Origin: Solenopsis invicta
Taxonomy: Eukaryota; Arthropoda; Insecta; Hymenoptera; Formicidae
Assembly (NCBI RefSeq): GCF_016802725.1
Contig: NC_052676.1
Coordinates: 6,031,433 to 6,095,432, forward strand
DNA length: 64,000 nucleotides
Reading direction: 5' to 3'
The translations under genes were made by a program, and so were the position numbers. This document shows positions 47,600 to 59,300 of this stretch, in pieces. The notes under the pieces were generated by a model that saw only the letters and a list, made by a program, of their open reading frames with translations, was not told the DNA's origin and did no database searches. Every line of letters starts with the position of its first letter. Within the stretch, counting starts at the first letter, position 1.

Positions 47600-49150
47600 T
47601 TTGTGTGCACTTTGCGTGCACGTGGCGAGTCAAATTCTTGTTAATAATTAGTTAAAAAGTGCGAGACAATATTCAGTATATAATACATACGACGCTTTAG
47701 ACATTTCCAGGAATTTGGCTGACACACGGCCTTGGAGTTCATTGCTCTTGTGCACAGCGCGATGTGTTCACGCAAGATCACCGCGCTTATCATTCGCGTT
47801 CCGAGATTCCAGCGAGCAGCCAGCGGCGCGAACTGCTCCGTGTGTTATCTTGCGAAACGTGATCGTTCTCCGTTTCGCAAGTACGTACTGCAATTAGCGA
47901 TTATCGAGCTATTAACTTTCAATTAATTACTAACTCCGCTTTATTAATCACGTTAAATCTGCCAGTTTCGTTTTTGAATTATTAACGAAAGGCCGCAGAT
48001 CGATACGACAAATAGCTTCATACGTAGCTTATTCTCGCGCACAATGATGCTTTGATTTCTCTTTCGTCGTAATATAACAAAGTATTTTGCAAATGTGACG
48101 TGTACGTCGGGAGTACTGTACGAAGTAGACTAACCAATGTATGTCGTATACATGTTACAGATATTCCTGGAGGTGAGAATTGCCAAGAGGGAGCTAACGT
48201 CCATCGTCGCCGAATTATTGTGAAATAAACGAACCGCAGCCGGTTCGTCGCGTCGCGCGTTTTTCTTCCGGGAGTGCCGTTTAAGTATTGGACTAATGGA
48301 CTTTTCATAACTCCCATTCGATAGAATCCTAATTCGAGGGCCGGGAATCGCACCCCCGCTGCTTGGCAGTGGATCTCCTCACTGGGGCGTTGCGCATGGT
48401 GGCTAAGAAAGACGGCGCACCGCGACGTTCCATGCCGAAGTGCCCGTGCACGAGGCAATGCCGGGCCGCACGTACGACATGACCCGTGTGCATGTTGCGC
48501 GGCTGTCATCTGGTTGTGTGAGGTTTACACGCTCTGTCTCCGGCGATCGGTTCGGTCCTAAGCGGTTAGAGTTCGGATCGGTTGCCTTGGATTCGCGCGT
48601 TTCTCTTGCTCTCGTCCACCATCCTAAGGCTTTCTTAGATCCTTGATACCCTTTTTGGATTCTTTGGATCTGGGGTTCGAGCTGGGTGAATCGCGTTTAA
48701 TCTGACTTGGTCAGAACTTGGCCTTGTAGGTTAAGCTTGTGACGAGAGGCTGGCTCTCATTTCCTGATTCGTCTAAAATGCTAGACGTCGGCAATGAGTA
48801 CCTTCTTCTCTCGTCCTGCCGGAGTGTCTTGTCGACGCCGCTTGGATATAAGATCCAGTGGGACTGATTAAGATGATCCGTTGGCTGGGCTTATGAACGA
48901 GTCAATTTTAGACGTGATTTTTGTGAGACAAGAGGCGCAGGAATTCGATACCATTGATTTCGTTTTCTTCCGCGTGGGGCTTACCCTTGTTCGGGGGCGG
49001 GTACGCGTGCGTCCTACTCGCCGACTCGGGGTGCTGAATCCATGGGAATCCCTCTGAATGGGAACTCATATCATGGGTTTTATAAATCCGAAGTGCCGTA
49101 GTATCGCGCGAAAGACTTTATAGATAATTAGTTCACGCGCGCAAATTTAG
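47600..49150. other. CpG-rich block, no clear gene
   Basis: Overlapping frames up to 163 codons (minus strand, 48018-48509) lack domains. A GGAATCGCACC word at 48344-48354 looks like a pol III B box on the minus strand without a tRNA fold around it. Confidence 0.4.
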
Positions 49151-49155
49151 TATAT

Positions 49156-49267
49156 GATTCGCGAGTGTTCCGCGAGTGTGCAACGAGAGGAAGAGGACAA
49201 CCTGGAGAATTCTGGGAGGAGGAGGAGGCCGGGGAGAGGCACCGGGCGCCAGCGGAGCAACTATGGG
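49156..49267 (+). other. Candidate exon (probably 5' untranslated) with late ATG
   Basis: This GC-rich segment ends AACTATGGG|GTAAAT, a usable splice donor at the sharp switch to AT-rich DNA. Its left boundary is not defined. Joined to 49897-49952, the ATG at 49262 continues in frame for at least 20 codons, reading MGNHRSFMVCWLTPLVAHRI. It could be the start of a protein whose other exons lie further right. Confidence 0.3.
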
Positions 49268-49388
49268 GTAAATATAATTTTTTATTTACATATATTTAAT
49301 AATCTTTTTCCCTTTTCTTCCATCTTATTGCAAATTTAAAAAAATTTTCTACTTAAAAATAGGAAATTCGTATAAAATTTTACACACA

Positions 49389-49823
49389 CCCAGAGAAAAG
49401 TTGTATTTAAATTAATGAAATCGATTTTTTAACTTGGTTTTTTTGTTGAAATAAAATACCTTGCGGAAAATAGAAATTTAATTTCAATAAATGACGTTAA
49501 TTTCAATAAATTACCATATTAACCTTTTTAAAAGTAAATAAATTATATTTGTTTAAATTATTTGTTTTATTAAAACAAATAATTATTTAATTCAAAGAAG
49601 GTGTTAACAGAAATGTAAAAAAATAATTTAGTAGTTCTGGTGTTAAAAATATTTTTTTCATTAAAAAAAATTTTCTACAATCAAACTGTTTGTTTAATTC
49701 TAATATAAGGAACAATAAAAAAATTTTTTCGAGTCAAAGAATCTTTTCTTTAACCGTATAGCAGTGCACGAATTTCTTTGAGTCAAACAAATATTTTTTT
49801 ACTTAAAGAAACCTTTCTCTGAA
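49389..49823. mobile_element. AT-rich inverted-repeat element
   Basis: CCAGAGAAAAGTT at the left faces the complement of AACCTTTCTCTG at the right (49810-49821). The interior is AT-rich with repeated TTTCAATAAAT words. It lies wholly inside the intron suggested by the flanking splice sites. Confidence 0.45.
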
Positions 49824-49896
49824 TAAAAAATAACTTTTGAACTTACTGATTTTAAGCGCAGTTTTAATTTTTAAATCTCATGTTTGTGTGTTACAG

Positions 49897-49952
49897 TAAT
49901 CACCGTAGCTTCATGGTTTGCTGGTTAACTCCGCTCGTTGCGCATCGGATCG
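49897..49952 (+). other. Candidate 56-base internal exon
   Basis: A T-rich tract ending GTGTTACAG precedes 49897, and GATCG|GTGAGTC follows 49952. Both are strong consensus splice sites. The segment is GC-richer than its AT-rich surroundings and is open in the frame continuing the ATG at 49262. No protein family was recognised. Confidence 0.4.
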
Positions 49953-52200
49953 GTGAGTCAGAAATAAATTTTCGTATAATATTTTAATGTTTTGCAAATG
50001 TCTTGCGTAGGATCAAAGGAAAATTTCACTATTAATACCTCAATACATATACGTACATATAATCGGAATACGCAATCTCCGCGATGACAATCTCTCACAA
50101 ATTAAATTAGCGCAGCGAGAGAACCAATTGGCATCACGGAAAAGCGATTACAATAACTTTAATATATTTATTACATGTCTTTTTTTTAAGAAAGGAAAGG
50201 TAATAGGTCTTTTTTGACAAAAATCAAATTATTTAAATGTTTTTATTTTTATAAATGTCATGCAATTGACTTTGTTTCTAAGTGATTCGTTTTTTAGTTC
50301 TTGTTATAGCAACATACAATTAATAAAAATCAAAGAAATTTCATTTCAAATAATTTGAAGAAACAGAATTATTCCACGGTGCAGGTGTATTTCTCTGATG
50401 GCTCCTAATTTGATTACCATTCAGAGACATTATATAATGCTTTTTTTTTAAATAAAAAATAACTTTTTTTCTCTTTAAATGATAGATAATCTTAATTAAA
50501 AATCCGCATGTTTGTATTATATAACAGATTTTGGTTAAAAAATTTATGAAGATAGACTAATTTTACGATTGGCAAAAGTCAAGGCACCCTTTTTGAGGAA
50601 ATGTGCAATGGAATTTTAGAAAAGCAGTTTATATAAGAATTTATCATTATACTTAAAAATAAGTATTCAAAGTATAACATTTATACATCGAAGAAAGACT
50701 TTGATAATAGCTAGAATTTTGTTATTTTAAAACTAAATATAAATATGCAATTAAACATGTAAATAAATAAATAAATATATATGTATGTATATATTCATAT
50801 GTCAATGCTTTGAATCGGGCAGCATGAAATTTTTGTAACGGCTGATCATCGGAAAGTTATCACGTTGCATCTCGATGGATCAGGTAGATCATTGATCTTT
50901 CTCCACACACAATCGGAGCACGGATGGATTACGCGCGCAATCGGTTCACCTGAAAAGAGAAGGGCTTGTACCCCGCTGAAAATTTCGGTCGTCCGTAAAG
51001 CGTTCTGTTTCGCCTATACGTGTCAGACACGTCGCTCGTTCGCCTCTCCCTCTCACACCATTCTGCATCCACACCCCTTCCTTTTTAATCTAGCTATTGT
51101 CATGTTAATGCGCAGTGTTAGTTTCATGGGAGGTGAAGAGAAAGGACACATTATATCGCGAGAAGAGGGTCACGTATGAATGTAATGCGTGAGACCGCGT
51201 GCCGGTGTGTGCGTGCGTGCGTGTGCATGAAACGTATGTGTACGCCATAGAGAGCCACAAGAACTGCTCCAATTCGAAGTGGGAAGGGTTTGTTTTATGA
51301 GCACTTCAATTCCGCAGAAAGCAATATATCGCGAGTAGGACCTGTACCGTAATAGAGATTTGCGCATTGTCTTTTCCTTCTGAGACTTGTATTATAAAAT
51401 TAAAGGGACACTAATATCCGCAGCTTTTCCTGCAATACTAAATTTGAATTTTTGATTTATAATAGGGAGAAGGCGAAAAAGTTATAATTCCCAGTATTTT
51501 TACTTCTTTTATTGTCTTCTTTTCATAAATTATACATAAGAAAGATTTCTAAAAATTTTTATAGCCCAAATCTTTCTCGACACTGTACAAAAACTCGAGC
51601 TCTTTGAAGAAGTGTCGTGAGATTTCTTGGAAAAATCGCACTAGCTATTTATAGCAGGGTAACATTTATAGTTAGGGTAACAATGTAACATTTAACATAT
51701 TTGGTGTTTGATGTATTCTAGGATACATCCGGCTATTTGGTCCACCACGTACAACACTCAAATCTCTTCTTCAGCCTTTTGTTCAGCCATACGTACCATT
51801 GTGCGACGATCTGTGCATTTTTTCATATGCTCTTTTGTTGGATTCACTTATAGTTTAACGCTTCATCATCAGACAGTATCGTTTCAGCATCGTCTATTCG
51901 ATTCCTATTTTCCCTATTCTTCGGGATTACGAGTTTTGTAAATCTGCTTCCGTAACAATAGAAATTTGCGGTGTGTCATATATAGGTCTTTGATTGTATC
52001 CGATATTGAAGCGTTAGTAGAATGTTCCCATGCGGCGTTAAATTTTTGTCAGTTTCGTTAGCTTTCGAGAAATTAATATCTGAATTGACTTGTTAGATAC
52101 GTTCGCAAGAAAATGAATCGGCTTTGATTTACTGATTTTTAGTATTTAAGGCCTTTTATTGAATGTCGTAGACGTTATGTATTTGCGTTTATAATGAGTC
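49953..52200. other. AT-rich spacer with GC patch
   Basis: AT-rich, with a GC patch at 50860-51370 containing a GTGCGTGCGTGCGTGTG run (about 51207-51224). CATTGTGCGACG occurs at 51797-51808. Frames of 65-104 codons lack domains. Confidence 0.4.
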
Positions 52201-52211
52201 TTTTTTAATAT

Positions 52212-52710
52212 AATTTGCTTGCATGAAGAAATGTTATAAAAATTTTATCAAGAAAAATATGTCATAATTTAATAATAATTTGTATGGGTAGAGAGAAAAA
52301 AAAATATTGGATAGGATTCTTTATAGTTTTGGGGAAAACTTTTCATTGGTATCATTACTATATTGGATGTTTATTATTATTATTAAATTATTAATACTAT
52401 ATGTAAAACTCTTTACTTCTTTTTTACTATATAAAAGAGAGAGAAGAACATTTTTGTTTTGAGAATATTTTTATTTTTGTGATACATATAAATATTAAAA
52501 TGAGATTATATTTTGGACAAACATAATTTGTTTGCATAAAGAAATTTATATAACTTTATCAAGAAAAATATTTTATGATTTAATAATAATTTTTATGGGT
52601 TAAGAGAAAAAAAATATTGGATTTAGGATTTTTTACAGTTTTTGGGGAAAGGTTTTTTATTGATATCATTACCATAAAATGCTTATTATAATTATTAAAT
52701 TATTAAATAT
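52212..52710. repeat. Diverged direct duplication, about 312 bp offset
   Basis: The stretch from 52212 (AATTTGCTTGCATGAAGAAA) recurs at 52524 (AATTTGTTTGCATAAAGAAA). Matching blocks continue for about 190 bases (TATCAAGAAAAATAT, ATTTAATAATAATTT, AATATTGGAT, TTTTGGGGAAA, TATCATTAC). It is an old tandem duplication or two insertions of one repeat. Confidence 0.75.
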
Positions 52711-54960
52711 AAAATCACACAAGAAGTATCATCATTAAGATCCAGTTATGATAGAATAAGACTCATCTTTACTTATTCTTATTGTGTCTTTAAAGATTTT
52801 ATATTTTTTATACATGAAACAATGATTAAATAAAACGTGTTAATTTTAATTTAATTAATCTTTTATATTATTTTTTGTGTGTTTACTTGCAATGTTATAG
52901 ATAAAGAAATCTCGAGAACTCTTCCCATTCTTTAATTATTTATTACTAAACAACTGCAAAACTTGATTGCTATTAATTTTTGTTGAAAATAGAGGACATA
53001 CAAGTGAAATAGATTTAATTATACGCGTACATTTTTTAACAATATAAAGGAAATTTAGAGTTATGCATTTTTTGTGATATTGAATTAATAAGAAAGATTT
53101 TGCTTTCCTTTTTTCAGAATTTGCTAACTCTTTGTTGCTTGAAACTATAGCAAATGCAATTTTATAAAACGATCGATTATTCAACATACTTTGTGCACCG
53201 TGCTCTTCTTAGTTCGCTTTCATCGTGATTCAATATAAAGAGCAGCTCCCGCAATTCTAAAGAGACTCCACTGCGCAAAAAGACTTTGAAATCGCTTTTT
53301 TCCTCGACCATCGAGCTATAACGGATTTAACAAGGCGTGTCAATGCGATTCACGATGCTGCACTGCGATGAGACGCCTGCCTCGCTGAATTCGCGCGCGG
53401 TCTGTTCCTCTAATTAAGTAAATGTCTAATAGTTGCGTGCACTGTGGCAACGGACAATGTTCCGCAGTTTCATCTCTTGTTTATACTCGGTACGTTATTC
53501 ATGAAACTGGCTCCAGAAGTCCGTCTTGTCGCCGGTGCTCAGTTTCAGGAATTGATGCACATCCTGCATTGCGATCCTTTAACTGCTGCACAGTGACAGC
53601 AAGAAAATATATTTCGCCGTTATTGTTGTTAGCACTACAATAATTATCATGTTTATGTTACAAAAATTAATTAATTTTGAGAAATTAATAATAATTAATA
53701 ATTTAATAAAGTACCTATATGTTTTTTTTTTTTTTATACACAACGAAGTTGTTACGAAGTTAAACGAGACAAAATTTTATATTCGATTTTTTGAAGTTTT
53801 AAAATTTCAGTTTTGAAATGTCCATTATAGCATCGTATATTTCTTGAATAACATTAGTTACATACATATCGAGAATTGCATTGACTCTCATTTTAACCAT
53901 TGTTTTTTAACAATGTGAATCCTATTAAAACTTATTTTATATTTAATTTTGTAAATTATAAATTATAAATATTTGCAATTTTAGTTTTTGTTATTGCCGC
54001 GAATATTTTGAATAATTACAGTTACCACATAATTTTTATTTCTACGTTTGTCTTATTATTTATATTAAAACCTATGCATCTCAAAGAAGCTTAAATAGGC
54101 TCCGAAAGGTTGATTTAATAAAGACATGTAACTAGGAAGATTGTCTCAAGATTGACGGTTGAGATGAGAGGAGTGAGAGATTGTTTGCTCTTTCTGCAGA
54201 CGCGTGAAGGAGGAAAGTGAGAATCTTGTACCTTTCGTTACATTTCATGCGTGTAGAAACACTCACTGTACGCTTCGTGAGTATACTTTGAGAGATAAAT
54301 GGTGACATGTAAACGCAGTAAAATAACGCGCTTCTCAACTTACAATTAGATGGAAGATGTTTCTTACTTTATTTTAGAATTTAAAATAAGATGAAAAACA
54401 CTTTAGATTTTAAAATGAGGTAGGAAGCTTTTCATCTAAAAACAAACACTTATTTTCGCGTAATAATGTACAAAAAGTTATTAAATACTCTAAAATATAA
54501 AACAAAAAAGAATTATTTTCTTAAGTTTTAATAAATTTTTTTTTAATCCAATGAAATTTACGTATTAAAATAATTAACCAAATTATTATTTACCAAGAAA
54601 ATATTACAACCGATGTACGTTTCAATTCACGCACGAACGAGAGAGAGAAAGAACGAAATTCAGTCCTTTTCAATGTGAGATTTATCCTCACTCTTCGAGC
54701 TCTCAGTCTAGATTTACTATAGCAACCTGATCAATTGGAATGTGGTCAATGTCAACGTGGTCAAGGTTATATCTTTCGGGTTTCGTTCTCCGTCATTCAC
54801 ATTACAAATGTGCTAATAATATTCATGATATTCCTCCCTCTCCTTATCTTGCAGCTTTTATATTACGCAGCTAACGGAAATGAATTGAAATGGATAGAAA
54901 CAAATTTATTTTGACATTTTCAAATTTGTGCTTCAGATTTTTCTAATCCTTTCGAATCCA
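52710..54960. other. AT-rich spacer
   Basis: AT-rich apart from a GC patch at 53200-53600. A T-run sits at about 53720-53735. No gene-like frame. Confidence 0.45.
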
Positions 54961-54969
54961 AATATAATA

Positions 54970-55225
54970 TAACGTAGATATGAATACGTCCAAATTTAAC
55001 ATGATGAATAGCTCATTTTGTAATTTAATTTATTTGAATTCATCAATAATATAATGAGATTTACATCCATCCGAATTCAAAATAATGAATAATAGCTCAT
55101 TTCGTATTTCACTTCACTTGAAATTAAAAATAATACAATAGGGACATAACTTTATCCGATTCAAAATGATAAATAGCGCATTTGTATTTCAATTCATTTG
55201 AGTCCATTTAAATTAAAAATACTTG
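54970..55225. repeat. Degenerate tandem array, period about 82 bp, three units
   Basis: AATAGCTCATTT recurs at 55007 and 55091 and as AATAGCGCATTT at about 55173. Each is followed by a TTTGAA/CTTGAA segment and then CCAT/ATCC and AATTCAAAAT. Units are diverged, so the array is old. Confidence 0.65.
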
Positions 55226-55398
55226 GGGCGGGACTTGGATAAATTGAAATAAATTGTAATTAAAATTAATGTAATTGAAATTAATTGTAATTGAATTTAT
55301 TTGAAATAATATCCATTTGTTAGGTAAGATGTGTTCTTTTTCCATACTCTAGGGCTGAATTTCTTGTACGATTTATCTTTTTTTCTTTTCCTCTCTAG

Positions 55399-55424
55399 TA
55401 AAATAAATAAATAAATAAATAAAT
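55399..55424 (+). repeat. (AAAT)6 microsatellite
   Basis: Six AAAT units. Confidence 0.9.
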
Positions 55425-55714
55425 CATGCAAGAAGTTAAGTTAAAAAGGACATATTTAATTAATCATAATTAAGATTGGCTTATCGTGTTTAATAAAGTG
55501 ACTGTCTGTCATTCAAATTATTTGAAGAAACTCCACAATAAGTTCAAACAAACGTCGAGTGTTTTACTGTTGCCACTATCAAGCTAATTTCGGCATTCAA
55601 GTTATTGCTTCGACATCGTTCCAATATTAATTTTCTTATGGAGTAAAATGCAATTTTAAGTATGTTTTTAGTAATCATTTAAAACAATTTAGCATTGTAT
55701 TCAAATTCTTTTCT

Positions 55715-55773
55715 GAGTGTCCCTCAGATATTTTATCCTTGTCTAACATTTAGTAAACGCTTGTGGGACACTC
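55715..55773. mobile_element. 59 bp segment with 9 bp terminal repeats
   Basis: GAGTGTCCC (55715-55723) and GGGACACTC (55765-55773) are exact reverse complements. TCCCACAAGCATTT at about 4097-4110 resembles the right end in reverse (CGCTTGTGGGAC), so a dispersed family is possible. Confidence 0.4.
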
Positions 55774-55943
55774 TAGTGGAGGGGAGACGCGAGGGCGGGA
55801 TCTGAACGCACCTCTGGGAAATCACTTGAGGCAATTGTTTTTTGATATAAAAGTTCAAGCACGGTGAGAGTGTATGTTATAAATTCAAAATAATATATGT
55901 ATATGAGTTTTTGAATGAGACGATTTAAAAAGTATTATAAGCT

Positions 55944-56163
55944 CACTGCAAATCCAAGTGTGTAAAACGTGTAGTTACTTTTTACCCATTTGTACGCATT
56001 AAATTAAATTTATACGTGTAATTTTTGTACTTTTTACACGCTTAGACGTGTATCAGCATTAAATTACACGTCTAAGCATATAAAAAAGTACATGCACGTA
56101 AATGCGTAAAGAGTAACAACATAATTTTTAACACAAAAATACACACATGGATTTTCAATGCAG
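55944..56163. mobile_element. Foldback unit 1 of a second tandem pair
   Basis: Left end CACTGCAAATCCAAGTGTGT faces the right end ACACACATGGATTTTCAATG plus CAG, an imperfect terminal inverted repeat of more than 20 bases. Inside, ACACGCTTAGACGTGTATC and TACACGTCTAAGC form a second, central stem. About 220 bp long, no coding capacity. Confidence 0.75.
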
Positions 56164-56171
56164 GAATGGCA

Positions 56172-56384
56172 TTACAATGCAAATTTAAGTGTGTAAAATT
56201 ATGTAGTCGCTTTTTACGCACTTATGCGTGTAATTTTTTTATGCTTCGACGCGTAATTTGATATTGATACACGTCTAAGCGTGTGAGAAGTCGAAAAATT
56301 ACTTGTATAAATTTAATTTAATGCATAAAGATTACAAGTGCGTAAAAAGTGACTGTACATTTTAAACACTTGGATAGGCAGTGC
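56172..56384. mobile_element. Foldback unit 2 of a second tandem pair
   Basis: Starts near TGCAAATTTAAGTGTGTAAA and ends AAACACTTGGATAGGCAGTG. The interior repeats the central stem (ACACGTCTAAGCGTGTGAG) and the GTCGCTTTTTACGCACTT arm. It is the same family as unit 1 and lies only 8 bases from it. Confidence 0.75.
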
Positions 56385-59300
56385 ATCAATACCTATATTA
56401 ATATTTTCATTACAGTATTAAAAATTTGTATCATTTTTCTATAAATATTTCTTTTTATTTCTATTGAAAAGAATACTTGTATTTAATTTTTATAATACTT
56501 ATACAACATTTATCATCATGTGATAAGCTAATATTATAAAAATGGAATATTAATTTTAGAACAAAATTGGATGGGGGGTCTGAGTCTTTTCATGTCTTAC
56601 GCGTAACTAACAGTGCAGCACGCTTTAATTTCGATGGGTGTCGTACGTTTATCGTCACGTTATGTTATCACACGAAACGGAATTGTGCCCATAATAATCG
56701 TATAATTTAGCGTGGCCTGGCAGTCTCTCTTCCCTCCATTATAATTAACTGCTCATTCCTTTCGCCTTTGCGGCGATATTTCCGCAGCGCGCTTTGAAAG
56801 CCGCGCCTGAAAAGTTTGCCATGCGTCGCGTCGCAATGCGTCGCGCGCGTTCACGTATGTTCGTTGCGTAAAAGGGGTGTACCTGCAGGGTAAACTCTTG
56901 AACTCTCGCGCGCGTTCTCGCGCGTATTTAGTTATCGCCGTCACCTTTCCTCAATGCCAATTAGCGTTTGAACTCTAGCATCCTGTACGCGTCGTTTGCT
57001 ACGTTTTCTTTTCTTTCCTGAACGATTTCTACGTTTTTCCTCCTCCTTCTCTCTTTGTCTCACCCCTCTTTTACGCTTAATAAATAATTAAGTGCTTAAT
57101 AAATAACGTTTCTTTTTTTTCTCTCTCTCTCTTCCTTCTTTTTTGGAGAACATGGCAAAGTGCACAGAGCTCTGAATTTTAAATTCTCAGTTGACTCTTG
57201 ATAATGCGCGGCTGGCAGGAGAAGTCGGCGATCAAATTAGAGAAATTAGCAACCCTTCCGCCATCGTGCAAGAGTAATGCTCGCGCGTTAATTTCCAGAA
57301 AGTAGGAGGGGAGGTAGCTTTTAATCACAGCTTTTTTCTTCTTTTTTCCCTCGGTCAAGTGAAATATCGTTAGCCTTAATAAACTCAACCGGATACGGAA
57401 TAATATAAAGAAAAATGAGATAAGAAAGAGAAAGAGAAATCGAAATAAGGAGATTGAGAAAGAGAGGGAAAAGAAGAGAAATAAAATATTTATAGTATAC
57501 TAAAGCAAAACTGTACATAAATGTTATAACGGTATCCACTGTACTAATAAAAAATTTATTAAAATTGGTTCAACGGTAAATTTTATTATCATAATGATTT
57601 AGATTTTATAAAAGAATAATTTGAGATATTAAATTATTATCAGAATTTATTGTAACAATAAATACATGTACATTGCATGTACCTTAGTTATACTTTTTAA
57701 ACCAATATTTAAATAAAAAAATTGTTGTGCAGGTAATATAAGTGATATACAGTAATTCAGGAGAAAATTGAGGGAAGAAATCATTTTGATTATGATTTCT
57801 TAATAAACCCTGTTAGAAATTTTATGCATTTTTGGAATAGTTGCCAGACGGTTTTACTACTTTTATCTAGTAACTGACAATGAGAAGTGAAACTATTGAA
57901 TATCTTCATCAAAATGTAACGCTATGTGCCCGCAGTCACTCATCACAAAAGATAAGCAAAATTTGAATCTATTAACTGAACAATAACCGGACAATAAATG
58001 AACTATTCAATTGATTGGTAACAAGTAAGCCGGAAAACCTAATCTAAGTTGTCCATTAATATTAGATAATGTCTGGGCGAGTATCCACATATATTTTTAT
58101 CAGATTGTCTGCTAAAGTTTGTGGATCAATCGTTACATGCTAATTAATTTATATTTTATTGTTAATACTTTCTCAAATTTAACATTCAAAACTCAAGTGG
58201 CTTCTCTTTGTATGATTAAGAACCATTAAAAAACGCATACAATAAAATGAAATATTTCAAAGATGAAACATTTCGAGCTTATAAAAATTTCGCAATTTTG
58301 AAATTTTTAATAAAATTTCTAGAAAATTTGGGAATTCCCAGAAAATTCTTTTATTTTACTGGCTAAACGTCCTGTCCCTGTAAGATCGTCAGTTTGACTT
58401 ACAAAGGAGGAACTCGATTATAAAATTTAACGGCACAATTGTACTTCATAATCGACTATACTATTCATGAGAACTGAGAAATGATATGAAGAATTGTCGC
58501 GGTGTTATAATAACGGGTATTTATCACGTTCAAATCGTGACAATGAAACGAGTCCAACAAGTTCTTCCGTTTTCGACCGCAGATATTCTTTTGTAGCATT
58601 AGAATGTATCTCTGTCCATGCTTTGTGATAATTTAAACACAATCTTAAAGCTTCCAACGCTTGAAACGAGTTCGACATTCAAAGGTATATTATCTACTAA
58701 AGAAAAGAGGAGTGTGCAAGTTTGAAGAATTCACGTTTTTCATCTATTGTCACCAAATATAATAGCTATTGGTCACTGAAATCCAGGTGCGCTTTTCCCT
58801 CTGTTCCTCATCATTGCCCATTCTCCATCTTTTTATCTTCTTTTCATTGTTCCTTTCAGAAAACTAGCTGCAGTTCACAGCTTTCAGAAAAACTTTAGTT
58901 TCGCGATCAGCGATATTTATAATTATGTGTATAAAAACCGCTAAAAATAAATAAATATTCAATATTAGTTGAGAGTCCCAACGGAGAATTAAGATCTTTA
59001 AGTGTTCGTCGTATCTTGGAAAATAGAAACAGGTTCTCTATCACAAAATTTGATTTTCTGGAAAATATGCTGTGGTAGCAATTGCTTTCAACAGAAAGAA
59101 ATAGATTTGCAACTGTGTTGTAAGATTCTTTAATATGATTAATTTATACATTCAGATCTGACAAGAACTAAGGGTAAGAATCAATCTTATCAAAGACTCT
59201 TACAATAATTTCAAAGCTCTTTTTTCTGCTGAACACAGTCAATGCCTTGTACACAAAACAGATTGATGAGCGTTCAATAATTCTTCACTATGATTAGTTT

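Larger units (their letters stand above)
55225..55940. other. AT-rich spacer
   Basis: Contains repeated TTGAAATTAATTGTAATTG words at 55235-55310, an (AAAT)6 microsatellite and a small inverted-repeat segment at 55715-55773. No gene was seen. Confidence 0.45.

Noticed and set aside
48300..48420. tRNA gene on the minus strand
   Set aside because: Only a B-box-like word matches. Acceptor, D and anticodon stems do not form.
48018..48509. 163-codon minus-strand frame
   Set aside because: No domain, and no splice or start context. Openness fits the local base composition.
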